Of a stretch of 64,000 nucleotides of DNA, positions 23,263 to 35,329 are shown piece after piece. The notes beneath the pieces are model-generated. The model did not search any database, was not told where the DNA came from, and was given only the letters and a program-made list of their open reading frames with translations. This DNA is from Quillaja saponaria (taxonomy: Eukaryota > Streptophyta > Magnoliopsida > Fabales > Quillajaceae): positions 14,905,142 through 14,969,141 of the forward strand of contig CM055606.1 in NCBI GenBank assembly GCA_029379385.1, in the 5' to 3' direction. Positions within the stretch are counted from its first letter, which is position 1. Each line of letters opens with the position of its first letter. The translations under genes and the position numbers were made by a program.

Positions 23263-26200
23263 AATAATTGAATTAAAAAAATTAACCTTAAACGATCTAA
23301 CTAGAAGAACAAAAAATCATGATGAATTAAAAAAATAATTTAATAATCAGACGCATAGTAATTAATTAAGCCAAAATTTTATAAAGATTTATCCTAAAAG
23401 GGGCACGAGCCCACCTAGATTTGATTAAAGATTGGATAGAGAAAACAGCACTTCTAGTCTTCTAGATAATTTATTGGTGGAAGTTGTGATTAGAAAGAAA
23501 AGAAAATTGAAGTCTCAACGAGTTCCTTCGATTAAAGATTTAAATAGTCATGTTTGTTACAAGTGGGTTTGCAAGGGCTTTAGAAAGATAAAAAGAAAAA
23601 TGTGCATGAGATGAGAATTGGTCTATTTCTTAGCACTAACTTTTCAATATTCTTATTTACCAGAATTATTTTATATTGTAAATATGTAGTCTATCTCTAT
23701 CCTATAGTGTCCTTATCTTTGTTGGTTTAATTGAGCAATGCCTCTTTCCTAGGAAACTACTTCCTTTGTTGACTCACGGAATTGAACAAAGTAATTTTTT
23801 TTTTTTAACTTTTTTTTTTTTTGCAATATATATCCTAACATATAGCTGACTAAGATATCAACATCATATATTTTAACCACGAAAAATGCTATAGAGAATA
23901 AAGTTTTTTTTTTTTTTTTTAAAGTCTGATAAATTATATGGTAATTCTTTTATTAATTTCCATGTGGATCAAGCTTATCTTTACTTTAGTAATACATAAA
24001 AATATAAGTATACAACTTCTAGGCGTCCATTTACTCAACTGTTTGACATTATCTAGGAGATATGGGATAAATCATGCCAACGTTTATAAGAATGAGCTGG
24101 GTCTGTTGTCAAGAATGTATGCTCCATTCATTGACTTCTTAGTTCGAATCTCTTTGAGGGACCATAATTATTAAAATCCTATAAATTTCTTAACTTCAAT
24201 ATGAATTCCTAGCTTTGACTTTTCTGTTGTGTAACTAATAGGTTTAATGACAAAAAAAAAATGCTACTAAGTACTCCATACATGTTATTTTCAACTCTTA
24301 AAAGTTAATCATGAGTAATAATTAGTATATTTAATATGAGCTTCAATTCACTAATAGTGTAGGTGCCTAACCCATAGCTTACCTTTAGGTACTTGTTTAA
24401 CATTCTCTTTTGTGGGGGGCATTGAGGTTGAGAAAGCTAAACTACTTCAACAAAATGCAACTAATTGGCAGCATGCTATTTTTAATTGTGCATCAAAACT
24501 TGGAAGATTACCAACCATTCTTCATTGTCCAATTCTTTTCATTTAGTTGGCACATTACTAATTTAACCAATTGGAAGAAAAATAATGTTTAGTCTAGTTT
24601 CAATGTCATTAATTTAGTGTTTAATTTATTCTAGCTAAATTTGTGCACATGAAAGGTGAGTTATATAAATGTAAACCTAAAAACAAGTTAAATTTGCAGA
24701 GTACTCTTTTGGATTGGTTAGCCTAATTAGATATAGTCAGATATCTCATTACTAGGATGGCCCAATAGAAGGTGGGAGGAAAAGGGTTCCTATTTCCATT
24801 GATTTGGTTCTCTCATCCATTCTCTTGCTTGATTGACTTGATAATTCCCATTTCAGTGAAACTACAATAGTGTAATTTACTGCTTGGTTGTAGCCTGATT
24901 TCCTGCACACCCTTCTTGGGGTTAGTCAAAATCTTATGTACATGATTTTTTGTTTTTCTTCATTGTGAGGGGACAAGCCTTTAGACTTGGGAGAATAGTC
25001 TTGATGGTTAATATCACCCAACAAACATTTCAAGAATTCGAAGTTTAGTAGATAAGAAAGGTTTAGTAGATAAGAAATTAACAAATATTATTTTGCCACT
25101 TAAGTTAACAATTGGAACTCCAATACATAAACTTGACGGTATGAGAAACATTATCAAACACTGCTCAACAAATGACTTATACCGCAGCCTCCAATTAAGA
25201 CTCTAATTTCTCGTGATCAGATATTTAGTTGAGTCCATGACCAAACAAGCCATCTTTTCCGTGATTTTGGTATTGTATTATTACCATTTAATGTTGGAAT
25301 TATTCCTTTTTCCCTTTGACACATTAGCATTAAAAAAGATAAGTCAAAGTTCGAGATTTACAGTCAAAGAATGCTTCTTATTTTAGAGATAAGGAAGAAA
25401 AATGAAGGGAAAAATCCAAACAACTATGTCTAACTTTCTCAAACAGTGCTCTAGAAGTACTTGTAGTTCAAGTAGCACATTTCTACAGGACAAGGCCATT
25501 TCCTCATTGTCTCCGAGGAAAACAAATGAGTAAGTCAAGAAATTATACTCGTAATTACAAGTACACAAAATTATAAGATGCTGCCACAGATTGACACAGA
25601 TTTACTTAGCATTCCTTCAGTTGGAAATGTTTTTTAGTAGGCTTACTATAAACAAAGCTCAGGTAAAGGGATTAGCAAGTTTCTTTAACCATAATTCCAG
25701 TTTACTGACTAGGTTGATGGTGTTACCATTCTTTTGAGATGGTTTCTTCTCTAACATGCACTAACTTCTGCTTGTTCCTTGGTTTATCTCTTAAGTTGCT
25801 GAACACCCTGATTTAATTTATATTTTGAGAGTAAAGGAGATATTATCATTGATGAATAAGGCTATTGACACTTACAAGAACAAGAAAAGATCGATAAACC
25901 TTAATCAAATCTATTATTACAACTTATAACATTAATTTTAACTTCTTTCCTTCTAACTAAAAAGCAAGCATGACTCCTAAACATGCCTTGCTTGAATACC
26001 TAATTGCCTATTAAGGGAAAGCATGGTTTTGCACATTACTAAAAAGCTAAGATAATCTTAGACCTACTCCATTCCTCTCAGTAGTAAAATCTCAATAGAA
26101 TTTGCACCAGTTGAGGTCAAGCACCAACTGGATTCCAATCAAAGGACAATGGGAAACTTACCCATTCACCTGCATCCTAGCTTCAAGCCTAGATGATTAC

Positions 26201-27083
26201 TATCCAAAGCAGCTTCTATTACTGAAAGTGGCAAATTCTCCTATTACTTTGATTCAAAATAACATTTGTGAAACATTTCCCCCCCTTTTTCATCATATCT
26301 CCTGATTGTGAGATCTTGTTTACAATTTCAAAGGGTATACTCAGTATATACAAGGAAATAGAGGCTTTTACTCAAACCTTAATGAAGTTGAGCAACATCT
26401 ATTATGTTGCTTGATATTGTTGGGTAGTGGGGGTAACACAACATGTAACTAATATACATGTTGAAAGGTTTCAATGTCATTCTAGATCGAATTCTATTCC
26501 TCTTAACTTATTCTGAGATGAAAAGGAGGGTATATCACTACCATTTATGGAATGAACATATTCAGTTTGAACTCTGAGGGAATGTTCTTGGACTTCAACT
26601 ACAAATGCAAACAAACCAGGGCATATAGATTACAAACCCATATTGAGTTGAAAATTAATTAATAACCATGTATGCTAACAGCACAACACTGAAATAAAAG
26701 AATGTTATAGAAGTACTACAAAGGGGGTATACTTTAATAAGTTGAGTAGCGGTGCAACTTACTCAACTTATATGGCATAATATATGTCAGGAGAATTAAC
26801 ATTTTTTTAATTACTAGAAAGATATAATGAGAAAGAATGGTACAAGTATGAACCTTCAATTCTTAAAATTTTATATATAAACCAGGAAGAAGTCTAGCGG
26901 ACAAAAAAATGAACAACTGCGTCCAAGTATCCAGCCAACTGAAAGAAATAAGATTATCCATACATCAGATCACTCAATGGCCAGCATCCAGTCTCTCCCT
27001 GTGTCTCTGTGTGTGAATGCAATGTGCAAATGTGTGTCAATGACTTTTATATATTAGTTGTTGCACAAGCATAGAAAGTTCTT

Positions 27084-30000
27084 CTACAGTTCTACCTGAT
27101 CCAGAATACTTTTTCCAGTTTGACCTTCAATGACTAACCCAGCAGTGAGACCGATCATTGCCCATGCTCCATTAATTGCTTCAATTTTCCGTCTCCTCTA
27201 CAAGCAAAATCTCATGTTGATTAAATTATTTAGTGAACTGAACTGAACAATCAGTGCATAAGTATAATTTCATCCCATGTGATCATTGACTAATATAATT
27301 CATCTTTTTCATTTTACCTTTCTGTTTGCCTTTTTGGGTGTTTGTGTCTGAGTTCACTTTTTCATTTTCTTTTGGGATGAAGGAGGGTAGGGGAGGGGGA
27401 GAGACCTTCAGAAAGAAAAAAAAATTGAAAAAGCGGAGGATTGGGGCCTCTTGAAAGAATTCAACAAAACATGTGATTGCGATATTTATTCCAATCAGGA
27501 AAGCTCTAGTTGTAATTGGATCCACAGAGTTTGCAGAGACTTACACAAAAGAGGTGCCTGGCCTCCAAAGACCCATAAGAATTTCAGCCCCACCATAACC
27601 AGAGAAAATAACCAATAGGATACTATAAATGATACTAATGTAGACAACATTAATTATATACCTTGAGTTTCTCTTTTGCTCTAATTGCTTCCATTTTTTT
27701 GGCAGCCAACCGCTTCGCTTCTAAAGGATCTACCATTATCACATCACTATTTGAATCTCCTTTACCTGTGGAAAACTTTACAATAAAGATTGATTTAGAT
27801 AACTATTGAGTTTTCAAACATCAGTTCAAGGTGATATGTAATGAGGCATTCAAAACTCAAAAGGTTTTAAAATTAGTAACAAGAGCGTCTTAGGAAACAA
27901 AGAGAAATGGAAAAATTGCAGATAAAGAAAGACAATATTAAATTCAGTGTCTCTGTCTCTGAAAATTTATCAATGTTCAGAACTCAACAGGGCACTTATG
28001 TGAATAGTACCACCAACACTAACATACAAGATTTCAATTTGGAACTTCATACAAAAGACAAACTAAATACATAAAAGTTAACTAAAAAGAAAAGAAATAG
28101 CAATCTTCTACATGAATTCTTTTATGTGTTCCACATCATTTATACTCTTTGATTATCATACCCAAATTCTAAGCCTTCTCCACCAACACTTTTGTATATC
28201 CACGTTGTACAATACCAAATTATCCAACAATAACAAGCATGTAGATAGTACGATTCAACTATACAAAGTGTGTGCATGTAACAGAGATGCAGGATCAAGG
28301 GATGAACAATAGGAGAAGGGTATACATATAACTTGAAATTCATGGCTAGCATAATATATTTTATAGAAGGCATTTGTAAATGCAGTTACTTGCAAGAGGT
28401 GCTTAATAAAGTTCTTGTGATTGGATATACTGCCAAGGAAAATTTCTTTAATATAAGTAGATGCATACTTGGAGTGATGTAGTGACGATAAGATCACTTT
28501 GATACTGTCATTTCTTAGGATTTATTACTGTCCCTGGAGTCATATACGTGGCCAAAATATAAGAAGCCAGTTGTAGTTACTCTCAGATTCCACAATGAAA
28601 TGGAGGACAGAAGTACAGAACTCATTCATGCTTATGACTTATCACACTAAAATTTTATAAATACTAATGTAAGCAAAAAATTTTGAAAGTCGATGTGGTA
28701 CTAAGTTTTAAAAGGGAGTATTGCCTAAATTCTTTGTCATTCCAACATAGCTAATAGAACTTTGGAAGAATAGATCCAAATGAAGTTCAACAACCACAAG
28801 TCATAGTGCTGTAAAGAGGGTAAACAATTAGAAAGCAGAAAAAGGAGATCAACAGTTGCTGGAACAGAGTGGATTAACATGAAAATTGAAGTTACATAGC
28901 TTTTGAGCATTTTTACATTGTATTCAACAAGAAAGGAAAAGATACAGCATCAAAGAGTACAAATATATTAGAAGTAGGGGTTGATTAGTAAGATACATTG
29001 CGAATTACATAAAAGATAGAAGGAATACATGCACGTATCTTTCTATATGTTAGATCATATATGAAATAATCTATTCCAGAATCAAGGAGGAAACTTTCCA
29101 TCACATCCTTTGTGAAGCTACTTATAATCAATTAAATCAATTAACATGCTTGATACAATCTGGACACATCCAAGTTACCAGTAAATTAGAGCTTAGAAGA
29201 AACAGCACTATAAAAAATTAATGAAAGCACCACAGGAGGACACCCTAGTGAAAAAGGCTCCAGCCTTTATGGGCTGTAGAGAGGATCAAATGTATGCAGA
29301 CTTAACCCCTGCAAGCAGAGAGGCTATTCCCTGTGCTCGAAGCAATGATGTCTAGGTTGCAGATGATAGACCTTACTTTTGTGCAAGCCACTAAAGTGCA
29401 TAAACTCAACAAAAAACGAAACCAATAATAGACAACTCCTATCAACCCAGCTTTTAAAAATGAAAACTCTACCAATCATCAGTATGACTTTTCATACCAC
29501 AAAGCACTCAACTAAAAAATCAACAATCACATTTTTCTTGTGCCTTGATGAATTACTCATCACATACCTACAAAAATTTGATCACATTCAAACCAAATTT
29601 ATTGGCATTATATACTTGTCCCTTGAATTGATGCATACATTAGGATTTGCCAAGACTTGAAATGCTTGGCCCCTGGTTCTATTGCTCACTAAGCCTGTGT
29701 CTTGGTTCCTTCTCCATCCTGACCTGAAACAAGAAGGGCAACCTTACGAATAACAATATGAACGAACATAAGAGCTTTGCTTGCATTAGCTTCTTACTTA
29801 TAGACCATATCGAAACTTCCAGTAGAATGATAAATGATAAATGATAATTTCATAAAGACATTAATGAAATTCCCTTCAAATAAAATCTATTTTAAGTTCG
29901 TTATTATCTTATTCCTTTTTCAGGGTACAATAGATTGTAAAAATAAACTTAAGGCAATGTTGGCAATGTTGGTTTTCATATTGAATGATAACTCTGGAAT

Positions 30001-30629
30001 CTGGATATCATAACTATCCGGGTAACTGTAACTTGAAAAGTTGAAAATTTTCAGGTCCTTTACATGTAGTTGGAAACTAAATGGAAAAGTAATCATATTG
30101 GCTCATTTAGGAATATCATAGTCTTACTTATCTGAAAAGAAATAGAAAATCGTACCTTCTGCTTTGCTGAAATACCACATTAACCACCAAAGCCAATTTG
30201 TTATTTTCCTTATACCAAACACAACCAAATATAAACCCAAAAGAAAAGCTTAGTGCATCACTTGGGTTAGTTTCCAATCACCAATTCAGGCGAAGGGGGA
30301 GAGGTTAAACTAAAGAAAATTCATGATTTTCAGGAAACAGTGTTTTACTAAATAAGAACCCAGTCGTTTTCCTTCCCAGTTCCCAATCAACTATGTTTGA
30401 GCAAATTTATAGTTGTTGTGTGGGGTGAGGACCATAAATTATCGCAAAGAATCGATTTTTTTTTCCGTCAAATATTTTCCCCGGTAACCAAATTGTAGAA
30501 ACGGGGATAAAAAATGATTGAAACTTACTTGAAGATAGTTGCAGAGCGATGATGGCGATTGGGAAAGGATGAGGATGGAGACGATAGAAAGAGGCTACCA
30601 TTGCTTGGTGGGAGAGTAATTGAAGCCAT
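27084..30629 (-). CDS. Plastid one-helix (HLIP/OHP-type) light-harvesting-like protein, 4 exons
   Basis: Proposed minus-strand exons: 30529-30629 (ATG at 30629), 29690-29718, 27662-27765, 27084-27197 (stop TAG 27084-27086). Phases fit and give 115 residues. The N-terminus (MASITLPPSNGSLFLSSPSS) is Ser-rich and looks like a chloroplast transit peptide. The mature part is highly charged (DPLEAKRLAAKKMEAIRAKE) and then has EAINGAWAMIGLTAGLVIEG (84-103), which contains the ExxNGxxAMxG chlorophyll-binding signature of one-helix/HLIP/ELIP proteins, followed by a single membrane helix. Family members sit in thylakoids and handle chlorophyll during photosystem assembly or high light. Exon 2 is a 29-base microexon whose 3' splice site (GTCAG before GATGGAG) is the least certain part; CAG six bases upstream is an alternative that breaks the frame. 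I do not assign an Arabidopsis symbol: it resembles neither OHP1 nor OHP2 closely. Confidence 0.75.
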
Positions 30630-31496
30630 TGTCCAGAGCTTTCCTCCGCCTTTCTCTGTCTATCCGCTTGCGTGTGCGCAGTTCTCTTGGTCTTTAAAAT
30701 GAGCTTCCCCAGCCTTTCCTCTCTCTAGTTTTTTTTTTTTTTTTTTTTTTTTTTTGTGGGCAAGTCTCTCTCCCACAATTTTAGATTTTAGATAAAATGA
30801 CATCGGCCCTTAAATTAATATCGATTTATAAATTTCTTTCTAATAATAATGTTTCACTTTATTTTATCTCATAATTTTCAAATTTTGTAATATATATTCC
30901 CTCGGCTTAACACAATTAGAATTTAAATAAAAATAACTTATTTAGCTTTAAACTATTATATTTAACATCACATGTATGTCGAGTTGGTAAAAATAAGAAA
31001 ATATATTGTACCATGAAATTATAATTTGTTCCAAACTTTGTTTTAGAATGTCCAAATCATCACAATTTTAATTTTGTAATTTTTAAAAAGGGGATGATCT
31101 ATCAAAATGAATGAGAAATAAGATTTTAACATTTTGTTGTTCAAATCAACAATAAAAATATTATATCTTAAACAACATCAAAAATTTCTATCTAAATTGT
31201 TAACCATAATAGACTAAAAGAAGACATTACTAACATTTAAAAGTTACGGAGCAAAATTGACAAAAGCATATATTTTAAAGAAACGAAATGTAATTTCGTT
31301 TATTATAGACATAAATCTTATAATTTTTCTATATAAAAATAAAATAATAAGTAAGTCAACGAGTGTTTGTACTCTTCTATAAAGCATTATACAGTACCAC
31401 AGCACAATATATAAAAGATGAGGAAGCAAAAAACTTAACAAGCAAACAGTCTAAAATACATATATGATGACTGACAAAATATCCCAATTTCCTTCC
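30630..31496. other. Intergenic, HLIP-gene promoter side
   Basis: Begins with a pyrimidine-rich leader of the HLIP-type gene and an uninterrupted T run (about 30729-30755). The rest is AT-rich with no recognisable feature up to the 3' end of the next gene. Confidence 0.5.
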
Positions 31497-32465
31497 TTAT
31501 GGTAATTCTACACTGAGAACTCCTGGTTCAGTTTGCACTTCACTGTACTCCAAGCTTCCTTGAAATTGAATTTCTTCTCCATGAAACTTCTTGCATAAGT
31601 GGTAGAAGATTGTGAACCCCATCAGCAGGAACATCTTAATCAAACAAATAAGACTTATTTCAACTAACACATAAAGTATTTGACTAGTCTTTGACATATG
31701 GATGTTATTAAGCAATTTCCAACACACAAACAACAACACTGTTGAAGATAACACTTCAAAGAGAAGATTCAAAAGAAACCCTTTAAGCTTCATGCCTTTG
31801 ACTATATGTCCAGCTTTCCCAAGTGCTTCAAAACCATATGTTTCCTCAAGAACCGAAAACACAAGTGCTAAATTCCAAACCACAGCTAGATAACACATAC
31901 AGAGAAATGCTGCTAGAATTAGTAGGATGCCAGGAAAAGAAATTGAAAAAGACTTTCCATTAAAATATAGAAAAAATGGAAGGGAGATTTGTAATGCTAA
32001 TAATATAAACCCTTCCGAAAACAAAGATATGTAAAACTTAGTTATAAGTGGTCTTTTCCATGATTTCAAAGCTCTTGATAGTAAAGCCTTGACAGTAAAT
32101 TTCTTTCTTCCATATGCAGCACCGGATGCTAAAATAGTGACTGTTGATGAAAATAAGGAGACGATGTAGAGAGCGATGATGAAAGACCATTCAACTGCTG
32201 TAAAGATTTTGATATCATATGTCATGGCAACAAGGAGATTGGCATATCGGGGACTGCCTGGAAGTGTGAATAAAAGCAAACTTTTTCCCTTCATGAGAAA
32301 ATCATGTATCAAAGGCTCCGCGGAAAATAGATAGCACAAGAAGAAGATAAAGTTAACAAGGATGGTGAGCAAGGTGATGGAGGCCATGAGTTTCCCATGT
32401 TTGAAGAAAATTTGTTGTGATCCTCCTAGGATTCCAGCAAGTTCCAAAAGGAAATGAAACTCCAT
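31497..32465 (-). CDS. Six-pass plant membrane protein (PTHR33133-type), copy 1
   Basis: Single-exon gene, 322 residues, ATG at 32465, stop TAA at 31497-31499. Six hydrophobic segments at about 26-47, 91-117, 143-167, 175-206, 228-251 and 262-291. Family marks: WKRPL before the third helix (about 136-140), WNLALVFSVLEETYGFEALG after the fourth (197-216), and FYHLCKK after the sixth. This belongs to a plant-specific family of uncharacterised membrane proteins (to my recollection grouped as PTHR33133; some members carry the database name polyadenylate-binding protein 1-B-binding protein). No biochemical function is established and I propose none. It is paralogous to 34003-34944 (same motifs, same strand, 1.5 kb away) and more distantly to 40986-41909. 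A minus-strand TATAAAAG lies 88 bases upstream. Confidence 0.9.
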   Translation of the reverse strand: MEFHFLLELAGILGGSQQIFFKHGKLMASITLLTILVNFIFFLCYLFSAEPLIHDFLMKGKSLLLFTLPGSPRYANLLVAMTYDIKIFTAVEWSFIIALYIVSLFSSTVTILASGAAYGRKKFTVKALLSRALKSWKRPLITKFYISLFSEGFILLALQISLPFFLYFNGKSFSISFPGILLILAAFLCMCYLAVVWNLALVFSVLEETYGFEALGKAGHIVKGMKLKGFLLNLLFEVLSSTVLLFVCWKLLNNIHMSKTSQILYVLVEISLICLIKMFLLMGFTIFYHLCKKFHGEEIQFQGSLEYSEVQTEPGVLSVELP

Positions 32466-32552
32466 TGGAAAATATTAATGGAGGATTGGCTGCTCAAGTT
32501 GCTGTGTGTTTGGCTGTAATAATAATAGGAAAATGAACAACTGAATGACAAA

Positions 32553-32560
32553 CTTTTATA
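32553..32560 (-). promoter_or_regulatory. TATA box of membrane-protein gene copy 1
   Basis: TATAAAAG on the minus strand, 88 bases before the start codon, is a canonical TATA box at a plausible distance for a short 5' UTR. Confidence 0.6.
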
Positions 32561-34002
32561 TTGTGGTTATAAATACTTAAATATTGAAACTTTGAAATAG
32601 TCTACTACTACATATGTAACAATACTTTTATTCCATATTGAGGGACATGAAATTTACTATATTCTGCATCACTTTTTAGTCAAACATTTTTTAACACTGT
32701 AAAATATGTTACATTCTTGTGTGTCAAGTAAGGCTAAAGATGTCTTTTGCAGATATATTCATCACATAAAGTATAAACACTTAAACTAGATATATTTTTT
32801 GTTTTCAGTATATTGAGGACAATCTTTTATATACATTCCCATCTTTACGTGCAGGAGGAGACCTAGCACAAAACATATAAAAGATGGGACATGGCATTAA
32901 AATCAATTTAGAAAAATAATAGAATTGAAGTGGTTATTCAATATACACGTAACTGTTTTAGATATATTTGACCACTAAATTAACAAAATAAACTAAAATA
33001 AATGACAGTTGTCAATTGGGATAATCTAAATCAACAGCCGATAAGTTAAATAATGATTATCCAAAAAAAAATATATAATTGAAATTACACCCTAACTTCA
33101 TTTATATATGCACAATATTTGACAAAGTCATACTGATTGTCATTCTCAGCCACCTAAATTTTAGTTTACTGTACGAGGCCGGTGCTATTTAAATAAAATC
33201 AATGACCATTACAAATGTACGGACTTTGAAAGTCTTCAACATTAAATCTTTTATATTCAAAGGATAACATCATTGGTCATATCTCAAATATATTTTTGTT
33301 ATCCATCATTTCTGTTCCACTTGCTTTCTTGCTTGACTTGAATACTGGAAAAACTCGGCACCAACATTACAAAAACACTTTTTTTTTTAGGGTCAAAATT
33401 ATTCATGAGACTTCACCTAACATTCTAATTTAATTTGAGGTGAAATGATTTTGATATGGTAATTGAGCGTCTATGATTAGGTTGTCTAGAGTTTCATTGT
33501 TATTATCATCTATTTTCATAATTAATTGATTTCAGCACAGTATAAAGAGTACGGTATGTGCATTATTCATTTTGATAAGTTTAATGGACTTAAATGTGTG
33601 ATAGAGTGTATGTTCTGAGATCAAAATTTATTTATAAGATCTCACTTATTTGATAAAATAATTATTTGAATTTCTGACAATATTTTTGAAAAGTGAGTGA
33701 CTTATCAATTTCAAGGGTTTGATTTTTGAAATAACATATTGCAATAAATTGCTAGAAAGATTTGTTGGACAAAATCATGCTTTATTAACCCAATGATGGT
33801 CATTTCAACTTGAAATTCTCATTGTCACCAGTATTGACATTATTGTAAAGGCAAAATAAATTTGCATTTGCATACATAGATTACAGACTGAAGAAGCTGA
33901 AATTAACAAGCTAGCAAAGAGCTGTAACTTTGGACATAGATGATAGATGCATTACAAAAAATACACATGATCACCAACAATTCCACATCTCCAATTCCTT
34001 AA
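32561..34002. other. Spacer between membrane-protein gene copies 1 and 2
   Basis: AT-rich, with no supported ORF. It should include the copy 1 promoter at its left and the copy 2 3' UTR at its right. Confidence 0.5.
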
Positions 34003-34944
34003 TTACGGTAATTCTGCACTGATCATAATTGGCGCAGGGGAATTCAATTTGCTGTATAATTCCAAGCTCACTTGCAATTCAATTTCTTCTCCATGGACCT
34101 TCTTACAAATGTGGTAGAAGATTGTGAATGCCATCAAAGAGAACATCCTAATCAAACATGTAATATTTACTATTAGTAAGCCACTAATTAGAATACTAGC
34201 CTCTAAGTGTTTGAGATTAAAAGTCAGCTGCCAACCACAAAAAACCAAGAAAGTTAATACAACAAAGACAAGATTTAGAAGAAACCCATTGAGCTTCATG
34301 CCCTTAACTAACTGTCCAGCCTTCCCAATTGCTTCAAATCCATATTTTTCTTCTAGTACTGAAACCACTAGTGCTAAATTCCAAACAACAGCCAAATACA
34401 TATAAAAAACAGAGACTAGGATTAGAGACAAGGCAGCTAAGATAGAGGAGTGAGAGTGAGGACTAAAACTAAGGCGAAGAGGAAGGAAGATTAGTATTGC
34501 TAAGAATAAATAACCAATTTCAAAAAGGGTCATGTAAAACCAAGTAACAAGTGGTCTTCTCCATAAGTTCACAGCTCTTGATAGCAAATCCTTGAGAGTC
34601 AAATTTAGTCCTCCATAAGTGTTCGCCGATGCTATAATGGTCATAGTTGATGACAATAAGGAGGCGATATAAGTGGCAAGAATGAAAAGCCATTGAACTC
34701 CTGTGAAGATTTTGATGTCAAGACCCAGGGCAACGAGGAGGCTGGCATAGTCAGAACCACTTGGATTTGCTAAGAGCAGGGTTTCCTTCATGATAAAATC
34801 ATTGAGAAAAGGTTTTACGGAGAAGAAGTTGCACAACAAGAGGATAGAGTGGAGAAGGAGGCTGAATAAAGTGATGAAAGCCATAAGCTTCTTATGTTTG
34901 ATGAAAATTTGTTGGGATTCTCTAAGAATTCCCACAAATTCCAT
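34003..34944 (-). CDS. Six-pass plant membrane protein (PTHR33133-type), copy 2
   Basis: Single-exon gene, 313 residues, ATG at 34944, stop TAA at 34003-34005. It aligns along its length with the product of 31497-32465: both begin MEF, share GILRESQQIF/GILGGSQQIF, carry RRPLVT or KRPLIT before helix 3, WNLALVVSVLEEKYGFEAIG after helix 4, VKGMKLNGFLLNL, FTIFYHICKKVHGEEIELQ, and end SAELP or SVELP. Clear tandem duplication in direct orientation. Six hydrophobic helices; the first half holds an SSTMTIIASA segment. Function unknown. A TATAAATAG on the minus strand lies about 94 bases upstream. Confidence 0.9.
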   Translation of the reverse strand: MEFVGILRESQQIFIKHKKLMAFITLFSLLLHSILLLCNFFSVKPFLNDFIMKETLLLANPSGSDYASLLVALGLDIKIFTGVQWLFILATYIASLLSSTMTIIASANTYGGLNLTLKDLLSRAVNLWRRPLVTWFYMTLFEIGYLFLAILIFLPLRLSFSPHSHSSILAALSLILVSVFYMYLAVVWNLALVVSVLEEKYGFEAIGKAGQLVKGMKLNGFLLNLVFVVLTFLVFCGWQLTFNLKHLEASILISGLLIVNITCLIRMFSLMAFTIFYHICKKVHGEEIELQVSLELYSKLNSPAPIMISAELP

Positions 34945-35037
34945 TTTTAGAAAATGATGATGATCAGTTCAAGCAATTAATTTGCTGTGTTTTGTTTTGT
35001 AAAATATATGAAATAAAAGCACAAATCAATGGTAGCC

Positions 35038-35046
35038 TATTTATAT
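35038..35046 (-). promoter_or_regulatory. TATA box of membrane-protein gene copy 2
   Basis: TATAAATAG in minus-strand orientation, about 94 bases upstream of the ATG at 34944; position and sequence fit a core promoter. Confidence 0.6.
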
Positions 35047-35329
35047 TGCGGACTGATCTTAGTCCTATATATGACACTTTGAATTAGTCCGCTACACATT
35101 AGAAAGGGAATTAGTCGGCTTAAAGTACTTGGCTATGTAATAGTAGAAACATATATAGCTTTGTTGCTGTCCTGGTCATATTTGAATAAGCAAAGGAGCC
35201 TTCTTCTCCTATCTGAATACGCCATATTTGACAAAGTCATTCTCAGTTAGTCAGTCACATAATAGACAACTATGGAAAGTTTTTTTCTTTCTTAACATTT
35301 AAGTAAGGGAACATATTATTCTTCTTAGA

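Larger units (their letters stand above)
19041..27083. other. Gene-poor AT-rich intergenic region
   Basis: Eight kilobases in which no ORF shows family features, splice-consistent exon series or biased codon use. Contents seen: homopolymer A/T tracts, a CACGTG at 19710-19715, a MITE-like block (21175-21595), a 153-base tandem duplication (22963-23262), and a stretch at about 25383-25568 whose minus-strand ORF is discussed under rejected items. Non-coding RNAs cannot be excluded. Confidence 0.6.

Noticed and set aside
25383..25568. Minus-strand frame with DNEEMALSCRNVLLELQVLL
   Set aside because: It looks protein-like, but I found no flanking exons, start or family match. A gene fragment is possible; a protein search would decide.
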